Assembly: GCA_032768795.1 (NCBI GenBank)
Contig: CP136491.1
Coordinates: forward strand, 2,693,501-2,757,500
Origin: Tremella fuciformis
Lineage: Eukaryota > Basidiomycota > Tremellomycetes > Tremellales > Tremellaceae
Reading direction: 5' to 3'
DNA: 64,000 bases
Positions 11,629-22,473 of this stretch are shown in pieces (the stretch's first letter is position 1; every line of letters begins with the position of its first letter). Made by a program: the position numbers and the translations under genes. The notes below the pieces were generated by a model. The model was not told the DNA's origin. It made no database searches and was given only the letters and a program-made list of their open reading frames with translations.

Positions 11629-12022
11629 TTTGACGACTTTGTTGTGGTTTTTGAGATGTGATATGGGGATCTGTATCAGTATGGGGGGCGGGTCGACTCT
11701 ATGGGTAGAAGTGGGAAGAAGGGGGCTGACCTCTTTGTCGAGTGTGGTATATACCGTCGCCGTCCTTACCTCTTGACGGTTCTCAACCTCCACTTTGACC
11801 TCCACCAGACGTAATCTACCGAGCGAGCGCCTCTCGTCCCTGCATGCAAAGAGGCGCCTGCTCCGATACGGGGATCGCCGACACTCGTTCTCACGTGGTA
11901 GATCCGACGGAAAGATGCCTTGTCATCGGTGAGAGTGCTTTGCTAAGAGAAGTCAGTCAGGCGTAGCAACACTAACTTCACTTGCATCCAACAGACGAGA
12001 TGGGACATGATCTACGACTCTT

Positions 12023-13234
12023 ATGCCATCGTCACGCCGCTGGATCGTGCTGATCATACCCGCCCTCGTGCTCATCACTAGTCTATCCTCTATCTCTCTT
12101 AGCTCGCTCTCCTCCCTACCGAGCCCCATCCGCCGGGGAGCCTATTTGCTCAACGTCCCAGTACCTCCCAGCACAATGACCAAACCTCTCGCCGGTCCAT
12201 CAGAAACCGACGCGGGCCGCGCGGACGTCTACTTCGTGTCTCACGGCGTGAGGCCAACAATCTCCTCTTGATCCGGAAGCTGAAGATCAGGGCCCGCCTA
12301 CCATCTTCGAGACCGACGGCAGGCCATACAAGGCGTGGCAGGATTTCGGGAGATTACTCAAAGCCTCACCGCCGCGAGGACTCGTGGTCGTGTCCGCCCA
12401 CTGGGAGAGCGACGCGACGGACGGCAGCGTTCTGGGTGAGCATCCAGTGATTCGGAAAGTCCGCCTCCGCCTGACCCGAGGCAGTCAACGAGGATCTGTC
12501 CAATCCCCTCATCTACGACTTTTACAACTTTCCCGCGCAATTCTAGTGAGTCACAGTGTCCACGACTGCTCAGGTATTGACGACCAGCAAGTTGCAATTT
12601 CGCTCGCGTGGTGATCAAGCGCTCTCGAGTGCGGTCGCGAGTGCGCTGGACAGGGCGGGCGTCGGATATCACCGCGTGCCCAGCAGAGGGCTTGATCATG
12701 GCGTATGGAGTGAGAACGATGCTGTCACAAGATAGAGGAGGGCGCCTCGCTGACGCTCAGTCCCACTGAAAGCAGCACTGGGCGACGAGACGTCCATACC
12801 GATAGCGCAGGTCTCGCTCCCCGGGGATGGGAGCCCAGAGTCATCAGCCAAACTGGGGAAAGCTCTCGCACCGCTTCGCGACCAAGGCTACGCGGTCATT
12901 GGGACCGGCCAGATCGTCCACAACCTACGAGACCTGTGTACGCCCGGTCTACACCCTGGGAGCTTAGTGCTGATGAACAGTCTCCGGCCGGTCTATGCCA
13001 TATACGGACGCGTTCCTCGGTGCAGCACAGGCCGCAGCGGCCTCGCCTGAAGCTCTCGCGAAAGCAAAAGCTCTCTTCCGGCATCCTTTGTACAAACAGG
13101 CCCACCCGACGCCCGAGCATCTCTTGCCGTTCATCGTGGCGACGGCGGCCGGGGAGGGGTCGGGGGCGGAGGAGATCTGGGTGGGCAAGGACGGGCCGAA
13201 AGATCTAGGATGGGGCAACTGGCGCTGGCAATGA
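12023..13234 (+). CDS. LigB-family extradiol dioxygenase, membrane-anchored copy
   Basis: The protein is a class III extradiol ring-cleavage dioxygenase of the DOPA 4,5-dioxygenase type, about 320 residues. Metal-site blocks are present: SHGGPPTIFE, SAHWESDA and HPTPEHLLPF, together with RGLDHGVW, QVSLPGD, GTGQIVHNLRD and a C-terminal LGWGNWRWQ. Five introns are consistent with the sequence (for example 12,247-12,291 between SHG and GPP). The first ATG at 12023 gives a signal anchor (RRWIVLIIPALVLITSLSSI). A second in-frame ATG (MTKPLAGPSE) starts just before the enzyme domain and would give a soluble form. Members of this family are normally soluble. Substrate unknown: a catechol or DOPA-like phenol is likely from family knowledge. 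It is followed by a paralogue. Confidence 0.85.
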
Positions 13235-13466
13235 GTCCCGTCTGCCTGTCGGATCGCATCGTTCATAGCATCATGCATACTTTCGTCTTGGCTTTCTTGG
13301 TTTCTAAGGCGGGAAACCACTTCCGGCGGAAGACGCGCCCATGTGTGGTGGTTGCTGAGGAAGCGACTATTTTCGCTTTATCAATCTCGTGGAAGTCTAA
13401 CAACACGACAGAGTATATATGCAGACGTGTTCCAGGCCGGGCAGACTGACCCATAGCGCCACCCGC

Positions 13467-13586
13467 ATGCTGACGGCCAAGCAGCTGCTCTAGCTTCTCT
13501 CTCTTCTGACACTGGTCGCTGCGTATTACCTGGCCTCCTCAGGCTTGTTCACAAACTCCGTGCCCGCCACCTCGAGTGTTGCAACA
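13467..13586 (+). other. Anchor remnant or uORF of the second LigB gene, with in-frame TAG
   Basis: The ATG at 13467 opens the frame MLTAKQLL, then TAG at 13491-13493, then LLSLLTLVAAYYLAS and SGLFTNSVPATSSVAT, in frame with the enzyme below. The hydrophobic stretch corresponds to the signal anchor of the upstream paralogue. Either the anchor has been lost by one stop codon and the first eight codons act as a uORF, or the TAG is a sequence error or is read through. No intron with GT/AG ends would remove it. Confidence 0.6.
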
Positions 13587-14731
13587 ATGACAAACCCACT
13601 TGGATCCCATACCGCAGTCAGTCCCGATACTCGGCATAAGAAAGGCGAAGTGTACTTTGTCTCGCATGGCGTGGGTCCCTCCTACTCGATAAAGACATAT
13701 ACACTCCCATGCCTTTTCGACGGAGGTTGTGGTCAGTCAGGCAGAGGGTGAGGCTTACGGCAGGGCGCCTTCTCCCTGCTCGAGACGAAAAGCAGGGCAT
13801 ACCGCGCATGGCAAGACTTTGGCGCCCGGCTCATCGAATCGAAGCCGAGAGGCATCGTGATCATCTCGGCTCATTGGGAGAGCGATCGCGGCGATGCCAG
13901 CGTGCTGGGTATGTCCGCTCTGCCTCCTCTTCTTGGACCAGCCAGGCTCAAGAGGCGCATGCTGAGCGCAGTGAACGCCGACACGTCCAATCCCATCATC
14001 CACGACTTTTACGGGTTCCCCGATGTCTTCTAGTCGGTTCCTCTGGCGGGCCGGGGCGAGGCGCTGACGATCAGTCAAATGAAGATCGCCTCTCGAGGCA
14101 GTGCCGAGCTGTCGCAAGCACTCTACACGGCGTTGGAGAGCGGCGGCGTCGACTATCGCGCGGTGAAGAGCAGAGGACTCGACCACGGCGCGTGGAGTGA
14201 GCCTCAAGCGACTTCTCGACAGGACCGGGCTGATCAAAGTCCCCCTTCTGGCCGGGCTGGGAGAGTCAACGTCTATACCCCTCGTCCAGGTCTCCCTGCC
14301 CGGAGACGACTCGCCCCTCTCGTCGATCAAGCTGGGGCGAGCACTCGGGTCGATGCGCAGTCAGGGCTATGCGATCATTGGGACTGGTCAGGTCGTCCAT
14401 AACCTGCGTCACGTCCGTGAGTTCCCATGGCAGAATGAGGCTGACCGTGTACGACGCTGATCTTTCAGGCAGTGGGCAACCGATGCCATATACAGTGCCG
14501 TTCCTCCAGGCGGCACAGAACGCCGCCGCTGCTCCAAATTCCACTCAGGCGGTGTGGGACCTCTTCAGGCATCCCCTCTTTCCTCTGGCCCATCCCACCG
14601 CCGAACACTTCCTCCCGTTCCTTGTGGCGGCCAGTGCGGCTGGTGTTGCTGGAGATCCGCGCGTCGAGGAGATATGGGTGGGCCAGGACGACAAGTTTGG
14701 GCTAGGATGGGGGACCTGGCGGTGGTACTAG
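13587..14731 (+). CDS. LigB-family extradiol dioxygenase, second copy (soluble form)
   Basis: Tandem paralogue of the preceding gene, about 290 residues from the ATG at 13587 (MTNPLGSHTA). Metal-site blocks SHG, SAHWESDR and HPTAEHFLPF, and the blocks RGLDHG, QVSLPGDD, GTGQVVHNLR and LGWGTWRWY are kept. Introns sit at the same codons as in copy one, including the one after DHGxW whose downstream exon starts IPL. The first intron is longer, about 87 bases, and the residues after SHGG differ (AFSLLE instead of PPTIFE). The start is chosen because the upstream anchor frame is interrupted by TAG. The two genes are 230-350 bases apart and on the same strand, clearly a local duplication. Confidence 0.83.
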
Positions 14732-14938
14732 TTGTCTGTGTCGCGCATAAAGGGGCCTTCGTCCAGCAAGGTCGGGCTGTTGACGCCGCGAATCTCTTCG
14801 CACAACAAAGTCAGCATCAGATTAGTCTACTCTGCCGTCCTGTGAGATGCTAGATATGCAACAACGTGTGACAACGTGAGACCAGTAGTAAGCCCTTAGC
14901 TGTGAAAACCCGATAAGCCATTCGTCCTACGACCAATG

Positions 14939-15772
14939 TCATCGCGGTGCCCGTTCCCGCGCCTGCTGCTTGATGCGGCGATCGTACGCGACTCGGTCGT
15001 TTCTGACGCTCAGCACAACGCCGTGTGACATCAATTCATCAAATCGAATGCGAATCAAGACAGCGGGTTCATCATACTCACTTGTACATCTGGTACGCGT
15101 CAATTTGGGCAGGATCTCCGATGTTCGCGTTGTCCAGGAGGTCTTGAACGCCTAATACGAGCTGACCATCAGCGAAGCGCAAGCCCTGCCGGCATGGGAC
15201 ACCGACCTGTTTGATAGTGATACTGGGTTTCCAAGATTTTTCCTCGTCAAGGATGGACAGGCAGATAGTCCCCGATGGGTACACGTTGGGATGGAAGAGA
15301 GGAGGGTCGAATTTACCTGATCTGTCAGCTGCAGCGGACGAGAGTGGTACCCGTTCGTACATTTTGGAGGCTTTGTCGGGAAGTCTCGGATCTCAGCTAG
15401 TCTCTTTACGCACACTGATGGACTGACCTTCCGGGAACGTCATGACGATCTTGTACATGCCACCCTCCCAATTCGTCTACCGACATGAGCTGTAACCAAG
15501 ATTCATGACTGATCACTGACCCCAGGCTTGCCAGGGATGCCCGCCTCCCATACCATAAGATTCAATGTACCATCGGGCGCCTTCATAGGCCGTGCATAAA
15601 AGTTCTGAACATTGTGAGTCGAGATCTCCTCTCCCGAGCGGCAAAACCAAAGATTGCTCACGTGAGGATGATCCTTTCTCCAAAGCTTGCGCTCCTCAGC
15701 TAAACGCGCCTGGGCAAGCGACGACTGCATCTGTCAGTCTTGGACGACCCAGCCAGAAATTCATCTTACCAT
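14939..15772 (-). CDS. UBC9: SUMO-conjugating enzyme Ubc9
   Basis: The E2 enzyme that transfers SUMO to lysines, working with Aos1-Uba2 and E3 ligases in the nucleus; about 160 residues. Spliced exons read [84 protein letters not shown] with the catalytic Cys in TICLS, then [33 protein letters not shown] and [20 protein letters not shown] before TGA at 14939-14941. The start is the ATG at 15770-15772, which is followed at once by an intron; a second ATG directly after the intron (15,728-15,730) is an equally good start. Confidence 0.93.
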
Positions 15773-16088
15773 GGTCGTTGTATTCGGATCGAATGTGAAG
15801 GGTTGAATCAAAGAAGATATGAGATTGATCTTTGTTCTTTCCTCCACAGTTGACAGTGTCCGTTGCCTTCACAACCAGGCACCTCGGACGTGGATTATTT
15901 CCCGTTCATTATACTCAATTGTTCCCAATCTAATCCCTCATATCGTCACTGTCCATAAGTTGCTCGTAACTACATTGCGTGCTCTTGTCGCAGGCTGTCA
16001 CCTACAAACAGAGCGCAGGACTTGCTTCTACCCAGTATTTCAGCCAAAGGATCGATAGGAGACATAGTTCCTATGCTCTGTGGTTGAC
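15773..16088. promoter_or_regulatory. Shared divergent promoter of UBC9 and the membrane-protein gene
   Basis: A 316-base gap separates two divergent start codons. It is more AT-rich than its neighbours. I see no gene, repeat or recognisable named element in it; the promoter role is inferred from gene orientation. Confidence 0.5.
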
Positions 16089-17556
16089 ATGTCTCGGCAC
16101 ACCGTTATAGCTGCAGCAACCAACGCCTCGTCCACTACCGAATCGCAGCCGTTTGTGCAAGACTTTGCCTACACCGCCCGACCTCAACAGAACCACGCCG
16201 GACCCTCAGGAGTCACCTCGTATGGCGCAACGTCGAGCTCGGCCAGCGGCAGCCCCCAAAACGGAGACGAATGGGATGCGGGGGAAGGGGCTCGCATGCG
16301 GCGCAGCGATCTACTTCCGCATGACGAGGTGGAGGAGTACGACGATGACCAGCCGGTCATAGATGGTGAGCCGGAGATCATCAGCCACGTCGTGCTGACG
16401 GGCAGTGACATGGCGCTACATGTCTAGGCTATATCTGCTTGTTCCCGTGGTCTCTCTCATCTCGCTTGGCTTGCTCGTATTGCTGGTCACCTTTGCTTGG
16501 TGAGTCACCAGGTGCACCCATTGACTCAACTGACCGGGAGGCCGCCAAACGAGAGGGAGAGAAGGGCTGGACAGACTTACCCGCACCACTTTCTCCCTTG
16601 GCCATTCCTCGTCGGCATCTTCGCGTCCTGTACCGTGCAGTCCCTCAGAGAGCCGGTCTGGGTCATCTCGTCCTCCCTCACCTCGTACACCACCTTGACG
16701 TGAGTATATCTTGCGACGACCATTTGTCTCCCTCTTGCTGACGGGCAGCTCAACGACCGTCCATACCCTGATTCACGAGCTCCTCCGCCTGTCCACCCTT
16801 CCGATCATTGTGCCGTCCCCCACATCTGGCTTCCACTCTTCCTACTATCTCGGTCTCGGTTGGGGCACCGCCGAAGTTGCATGGGGCATCGTCAAGGGAT
16901 GGGAGCAGCTATCCCTGTACCAGGACGTCATGCGGCTCGAAGTCGAGCCGGAGTCAAACGGCAAGGAGGCTCTTGGACTAAAACTCAACCCGGACGACGA
17001 AGACGACCTGGAGGAAGGTCAAGCCGACTCTGCCGTCGAGCTTCGGAAACAGTTGGAGGAAGAGGATGAGCTCTTCCGCAAGGTGGATGTCTTGGAACGA
17101 ATGAGGTCGAGAAGAGAGCTTGAGGACGTCATTGGTATCCCTTTCCCCGTGAGTGTCCAGTTGCGTTCACGGGTCGGACCCTCGCTGAGCCCCAGAACAT
17201 CCCCTTTCCCCTGCACCTGTTGTGGAGACTCGATACTCTACTTCTCAATCTCGGCCTCACTCTTATCCTGTCCGCATTCTACTTCAATCCTTTCCCCATC
17301 TATCGCCATCACCTACCTGTTGCTACGGCGCCACGAGAGCCGAGCCGGTTTTTGTGGCTTGTCTGGGCGCTGGTTGCGCTACTACATATCGCCGTCAGCC
17401 TTACTTGGAAGGTGGTCGGACGCGTCGGAGTGGGCGCCGTCACTTGGGGGGTGCGTTGCCTTTCCCCTGGTTCGGAGGCTGGCTAATGGTCAGGGTCTCA
17501 TTGTTGCTCTTGGGAGTGTATTTGCCGGGCTCGGGGCTTGGGGCGGGCTAGTGTAG
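16089..17556 (+). CDS. Multi-pass membrane protein, unrecognised
   Basis: Starts MSRHTVIAAATNASSTTESQ at 16089. The N-terminal 110 residues are polar and probably cytosolic. They are followed by hydrophobic segments: LYLLVPVVSLISLGLLVLLV, a PHHFLPWPFLVGIF segment, a re-entrant-looking STTVHTLIHELLRLSTLPII, YYLGLGWGTAEVAWGIVKGW, then an acidic coiled-coil loop (DDEDDLEEGQ to ELEDVIGIPFP), and three C-terminal helices ending GLIVALGSVFAGLGAWGGLV. The first intron (40 bases after VID) skips an in-frame TAG at 16,425-16,427. The helix pattern WGTAEVxWGIVKGWEQLSLY looks conserved and family-like, but I cannot name it. Probably an organelle membrane protein of fungi. Confidence 0.7.
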
Positions 17557-17746
17557 AGGGTTCTGGGAGGAATCATGTGGCTTGTTGCATCTATGTTCTA
17601 CCGCAAGACTTGTCTGGTACTTGTGCAAGACGACTGGTATTTTCGAGTTATGAAGGGTTGCGGCCACTCATAGTCTATCTCATATGAGTCAGCCTATGAT
17701 GGGAAAGCAAGAACGATATCCATCTAGGCATCTATCTACATAACAT

Positions 17747-20700
17747 CTACCAGGCCATCCTAGCGAAAATACCTTTCGGCCATCTTCTGACGGCATATTT
17801 CCTGCTCTCGTCCAAGAACCAGATTCCAAGTGCGAAGGCAAGGGGCAAGAAGACGTATTCAACCGGGACGCCCTTCCCATCAGCGTCGAGCTGGCCTGAT
17901 GCAGCCAAGGGCACTCACCCGCGTCAAGAACGTCTTTTGGAAGAAGGGCACATAGCTGAAGAAGAAGAGGAAGGCGAGCGAGCAGACGAAAGCGGGGATG
18001 ATGTAGAAGTTGGCAGCTTCCGACGACGGCGTGAATGGGAAATGCTGGAAGAGGGAGAGGCGGCGGGTTCGTGTGGACAGCAGGTTGCCCATTTGCATGA
18101 CGACCAACGTGAAGAAGTAGCTGGTGGTCAGTCCACGCCCTACGCCCGATACGGGCACGTACACGCTTTGTGCAACATCCACCGCGTTGTTGTAGTCGTC
18201 GAGATCCCACTCGGCAGGAAGGGTGCCATACGAGAGCCATCTGGGCGTCAGCACGGACTGGCAGCCAGGGCAGAGCAGCGTACAGCTGGGAAAAGCGGTA
18301 GCCCTGGCGCTGGAGGTACCAGAACGCCATGGACATTGCGCAAAGACTCTCGAGCACGCCGAGGAACGCATACGCCTGTGCGAGCAGCTTGAGATTGACC
18401 AAGTTGTCCTTTTTCGGGTCGCGCGGCGGGCGCGTGAGCAGACCCGCCTCGGGCTTCTCGAAGCAGAGCGAGATGGCCGGCAGCACGTCGGTCACGACGC
18501 AGATGAGGATCATCTGGATCGAGCTGAGCGCCTGGGGCAGCCCAAAGAGCACGTTGAGCAGGACGGGCATGAGCTCGGAGAACGAGCCTGCGGGCAGCAG
18601 GTAGAGGACCGTCTTCTTCAGGTTGACAAAGACAAGTCGGCCGTATGAGACGGCTTGGACGATCGCCGAGAAGCTACACATCAGCACGGACCTACTGCAA
18701 GGATGAAGCAGCCAGCTCACGAGTCCAGCAAGATCAGGTCGGCCGCCTCCATCGCCACGTCGCTTCCGCCGCCCATGGCGATTCCCACGTTGGCCGCCTT
18801 GAGACTCGGCGCATCGTTGACGCCGTCGCCCGTCATGCCAACCGTACACCCGCGCTTTTGGAACTCCTTGACGATGCGCAGCTTCTGCTCCGGCGTCGTG
18901 CGCGCAAATACGATCTCGCGATATTGGCACGCCTGCTCCCACTGGCTGTCGTTCATCTCCATAAGGTCGCTGCCGCTCAACACGAGGCCACGCGGGATAT
19001 CCACGATGCTCGGGTCAAACTTCTCCACCGAGTCGACGTCGATGTCGCGCCGCAGGTCGGACAGGTGGTGTATCCGCGCAGAGTCAGTGACGATGCCGCA
19101 CTGCTCGGCGATCGCCACCGCCGTGAGCGCGAAATCGCCAGTGACCATGAAGAAGCGGATACCGGCGCCGCGCATGATACGCACGGTCTCGGGGATATCT
19201 GCGCGGGGTGGGTCGACCAGCCCGACAAGTCCAACGACAGTCAAGTCCTGGTTGAGCGCCATGTCAACGTGCACAGCAAAGTCGGGATGGTCCACCGGCC
19301 ACTTGGCCAGGTCGAGCGAATGCACCACCTTCTTTGCAAGCAAAAGCACTCGCTGGCCTTTCGCGGCCCAAGCTTCTTGGACAGCAGTGAGCCGGCTCGC
19401 GAGCTCGGGCGTGAGTGGCGCAGCGACTCCGCTCGGGAGGTTGATATGCCCGCACCGCTTGAGCAGGACATCTGGGGCACCTTTGCACATCAAGACGTAA
19501 TCGTCACGCTCGAATGTATCGGTCGGAGCGACTGGCGCCGGGCGGAGGGAGGAAGTGGTGGGTGAGACGCGCAGAAGTTTGAGCATAAACTTGGTTTTCG
19601 AATTGAAGTTGACTTTGTACAGCTCGTCCCAATCCATCTGGCTCTCCCTCACTGGTCGAAGGGACTCGGCAAAGCGCAAAATGGCAGAATCTGCACTCAG
19701 CCAACCGCATGGGGCTCTGACAGAGGTTCTCACCCGTCGCATCGCCGTTGACCAATCGGAGCCCAATCGGCTGGTCCATGGTGCTTTCATCAAAGACCGC
19801 AGCATTGCACACGCCCGCAACTGCCGCGAGCTGCCGCACGGAATCATCCTCTTTACCCCGCACGATCCGGTCGCGCGCCTCAGTGGCGTCCATCTCGTCG
19901 TCCAACACGGCGGCATTAGTCACGGTCATGCGATTCATGGTGAGCGTGCCGGTCTTGTCGGAGCACAGCACGTTGACGGAGCCAAGCGTCTCGACAGTCA
20001 TGAGCGTCTTGCATAAGATCTTGTTCTTGGCGAGCGTGTTGGCGATCACCGAGAGCGAGATCGTTACAGCGGCCGGTAGACCCTCGGGAATGAATGCCAC
20101 AGAGACTCTGCCGATCAGCCACCACAGATAATCAAATGGGTGGACAGGTAGACTACGCACGAGACAATGTCGATGACAAGACCCGCAGGCGTGATGAAGC
20201 CGTGATGCGACTTGTTGAGCCATGCCGCCCATAAAATAATAACGATGACGGAAATGGTCATAGCCAGACCGACGATGATGAGCACAAAGCGCAGGATATC
20301 TTTCTGTAGCGGCGTCATGCTGGGTGCACCTGACGAAGACAGCTTGGCGATGCGCCCAAAGACTGTGTTGTCGCCGGTCAAGACTACCACACCTATGCAA
20401 TCAGCAGCTCGCCATCGTAAACGTCGTCGACCCCAACCCACCCAAACCAGAGCCGGAAACGCAGAGTGTGCCCTGCAGACCGATGTTCTTACTCTCGAGG
20501 AGATTCGAATCGGTATTCTCGATGGTCGCCTGGATTGGCTCGGATTCACCAGTCAGAACCGCCCGGTCGATCTTGAGGTCAGACGAGACGTCAACAAAGC
20601 GCATGTCTGCAGGGAGCTGCTCGTCAGAGCTTGATCACGGACCACAAATCTGGCACATACCTTGTCTCCAAGCTTCACATAGACGATATCTCCTGTGACA

Positions 20701-21581
20701 AGCTCCTTGGCAGGCAGATGCACCTGTACTCCGTCGCGCAGTGCGATGACGTCTGACGGCAGCATGCCCGTGATAGATGCCATCACTCGTCCGGTCGAAA
20801 AGTCTTGCCACGCATTCTATCCGATCAGCAAAGTCCGTTTTCGCCTGTGGACCGCCTCACGAAGGCAGCCATGACCAAGATAACGACAAGGAGAACTATC
20901 GCCAAAGCCAAATTGGCGACCGCGGGCGCCGGCTCTCCGAGGGGCTTCCAAGCAATGAAGCACAGAATGGACGCGATGAAGAGAATGGTACCGAACCCGC
21001 CAAAAAGGTATCCGAACCACCTGTCGTGAGCCGATCCATGTTGTTCTGAGGAGTGGACTCACTTGAGGAATAGATTCGGCTTGTGTGGCTTGACGGCGTT
21101 CGGACCGTTCTGCGCCAACCTCCTCTTGGCCTGGTCTGTATCTAACCCGACCTTGTCGCTGACGGTCAGACGATGCAGAACCTCTTCCCTTGACAGCGTA
21201 TGCCATTCGAGAGCGGCAAGGTCTTTGACCGCGTCTTTTTTGGCCGCTTGTGGCGAGGGACGCTGCACCGAATCGGTCACATGAATGGACAGAGTCCTGA
21301 AGGTGAGCAAGTGCTGCAATCGAAACGAGGTCGACTGACCGGAACTCTCCCACTATTCTTGAGGAGGCATCGACTTGCGGCGACCCAGCGAAGCTGATCG
21401 AGTTATACCGCCGCAGCTCGTGTTCACGGTCTGGGGATCGCACGTCATGGTCTTCCTGTATGGTGATGGCGCGGGGAATGGTGAACGTTGTGCGACGTGC
21501 TGGGAGACCCATCTCTACGTCCACTGTTTGAGCGCGTACGGGGGTGCGGCCCTGCGGTGGCAGCTTGCGTTCTGGATCCAT
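17747..21581 (-). CDS. P-type ATPase, type IIC-like (fungal Na+/K+-ATPase alpha homologue)
   Basis: A cation pump of about 1,100 residues. The start [15 protein letters not shown] is at 21581. After one intron the typical [12 protein letters not shown] block follows. Visible motifs: [12 protein letters not shown] (actuator TGES), [14 protein letters not shown] in helix 4, phosphorylation site [11 protein letters not shown], nucleotide site [69 protein letters not shown]. The C-terminal helices keep the type IIC block [20 protein letters not shown] and [14 protein letters not shown], and the end is KGIFARMAW. These blocks resemble animal Na+/K+- and H+/K+-ATPase alpha and the fungal ACU pumps more than ENA or PMR1. 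Helix 4 has PEGLP rather than the PEGLL usual in the animal enzymes. The transported ion cannot be read from the sequence. No beta subunit gene is nearby. Confidence 0.85.
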
Positions 21582-22473
21582 GGCAATGAGGGAAGCAGGG
21601 AGGCGAGCGTGTCGTATAAGCAGATTAAGTGGGTCAAGGGAGACTTGAACGAAGATTCTTGGACGCGTCTATATACTCTTACGTTCTCGCGAGCGTTAGT
21701 ACAGCCGGCAGTTGGCGCCTGCTTGGTTGGTTGGCGGATTGCGAAATGACGCTACAGAGCATCGCGCAGTGAGCACCCTTGTCTCGCGTGCGAGCTCTTC
21801 TCACCCTGCACACGGCGCGCGGACCGGTTGTTCCGCGTCTGTATTCGGGGTGTCTGGCATGACATTGGCTCCCCAGAAGGCTTGGACAGGTATTAGAAAA
21901 TCGCGCCGCTCCTCTGGCGCTGTTGCATCAAACAATAGCGGGGCAAGGCTCAAATGACGCCGGATCTTTGTCCAGTGTAGCCTCGCCTCATTTTGATCAG
22001 ATCCCGTAGACTGGCGTGTTTCGCGCACAGGCCGGGGGCGTTATTTTCTGCCAGAAGAGTCGAGCATCGGGAGCGGGAGGTGTGCACTGCATCGCCAAGG
22101 TTTAGGAGTAAAAGGTGCAGCGGCAACGCGTAGCTGGCCTTAAGACGAGCGAATTATTTTTCATCCGATCTGCGCCGTCCGTTGCGTCAAAGAGATACGA
22201 GATGCGGCAATGGTTCCTGGTCGACCGGAACCACCACGCCCCCCGTGGTCTGTGGCTTGTAGGAAATGGACATGTGATATTGGAGGTGGGATGCGCAAGA
22301 TGAGAAAGAGAGTGCATCCAATGCGGGCGAATGAGAAATAGCGCAACGTAATTCGGCGAGTTCCTACCGGATCTGGCGGTGGCAATCTCGCCTCTCATCT
22401 TCATGCAAATGCTAGCTTCGCCCCAAGTCACGGGCAGAGCACGTGTAGAGCAATGGAATGGTACGGGTCATGC
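21582..22473. promoter_or_regulatory. Intergenic region upstream of the P-type ATPase
   Basis: About 890 bases between the ATPase start codon and the SNIP1 stop, both on the minus strand. It must carry the ATPase promoter. I see no convincing coding region, tRNA or repeat; the short open frames on either strand have no family features. Confidence 0.4.

Noticed and set aside
18645..19565. A 306-codon plus-strand open frame opposite the P-type ATPase
   Set aside because: Antisense shadow of conserved ATPase exons; no promoter, motif or splice context of its own.
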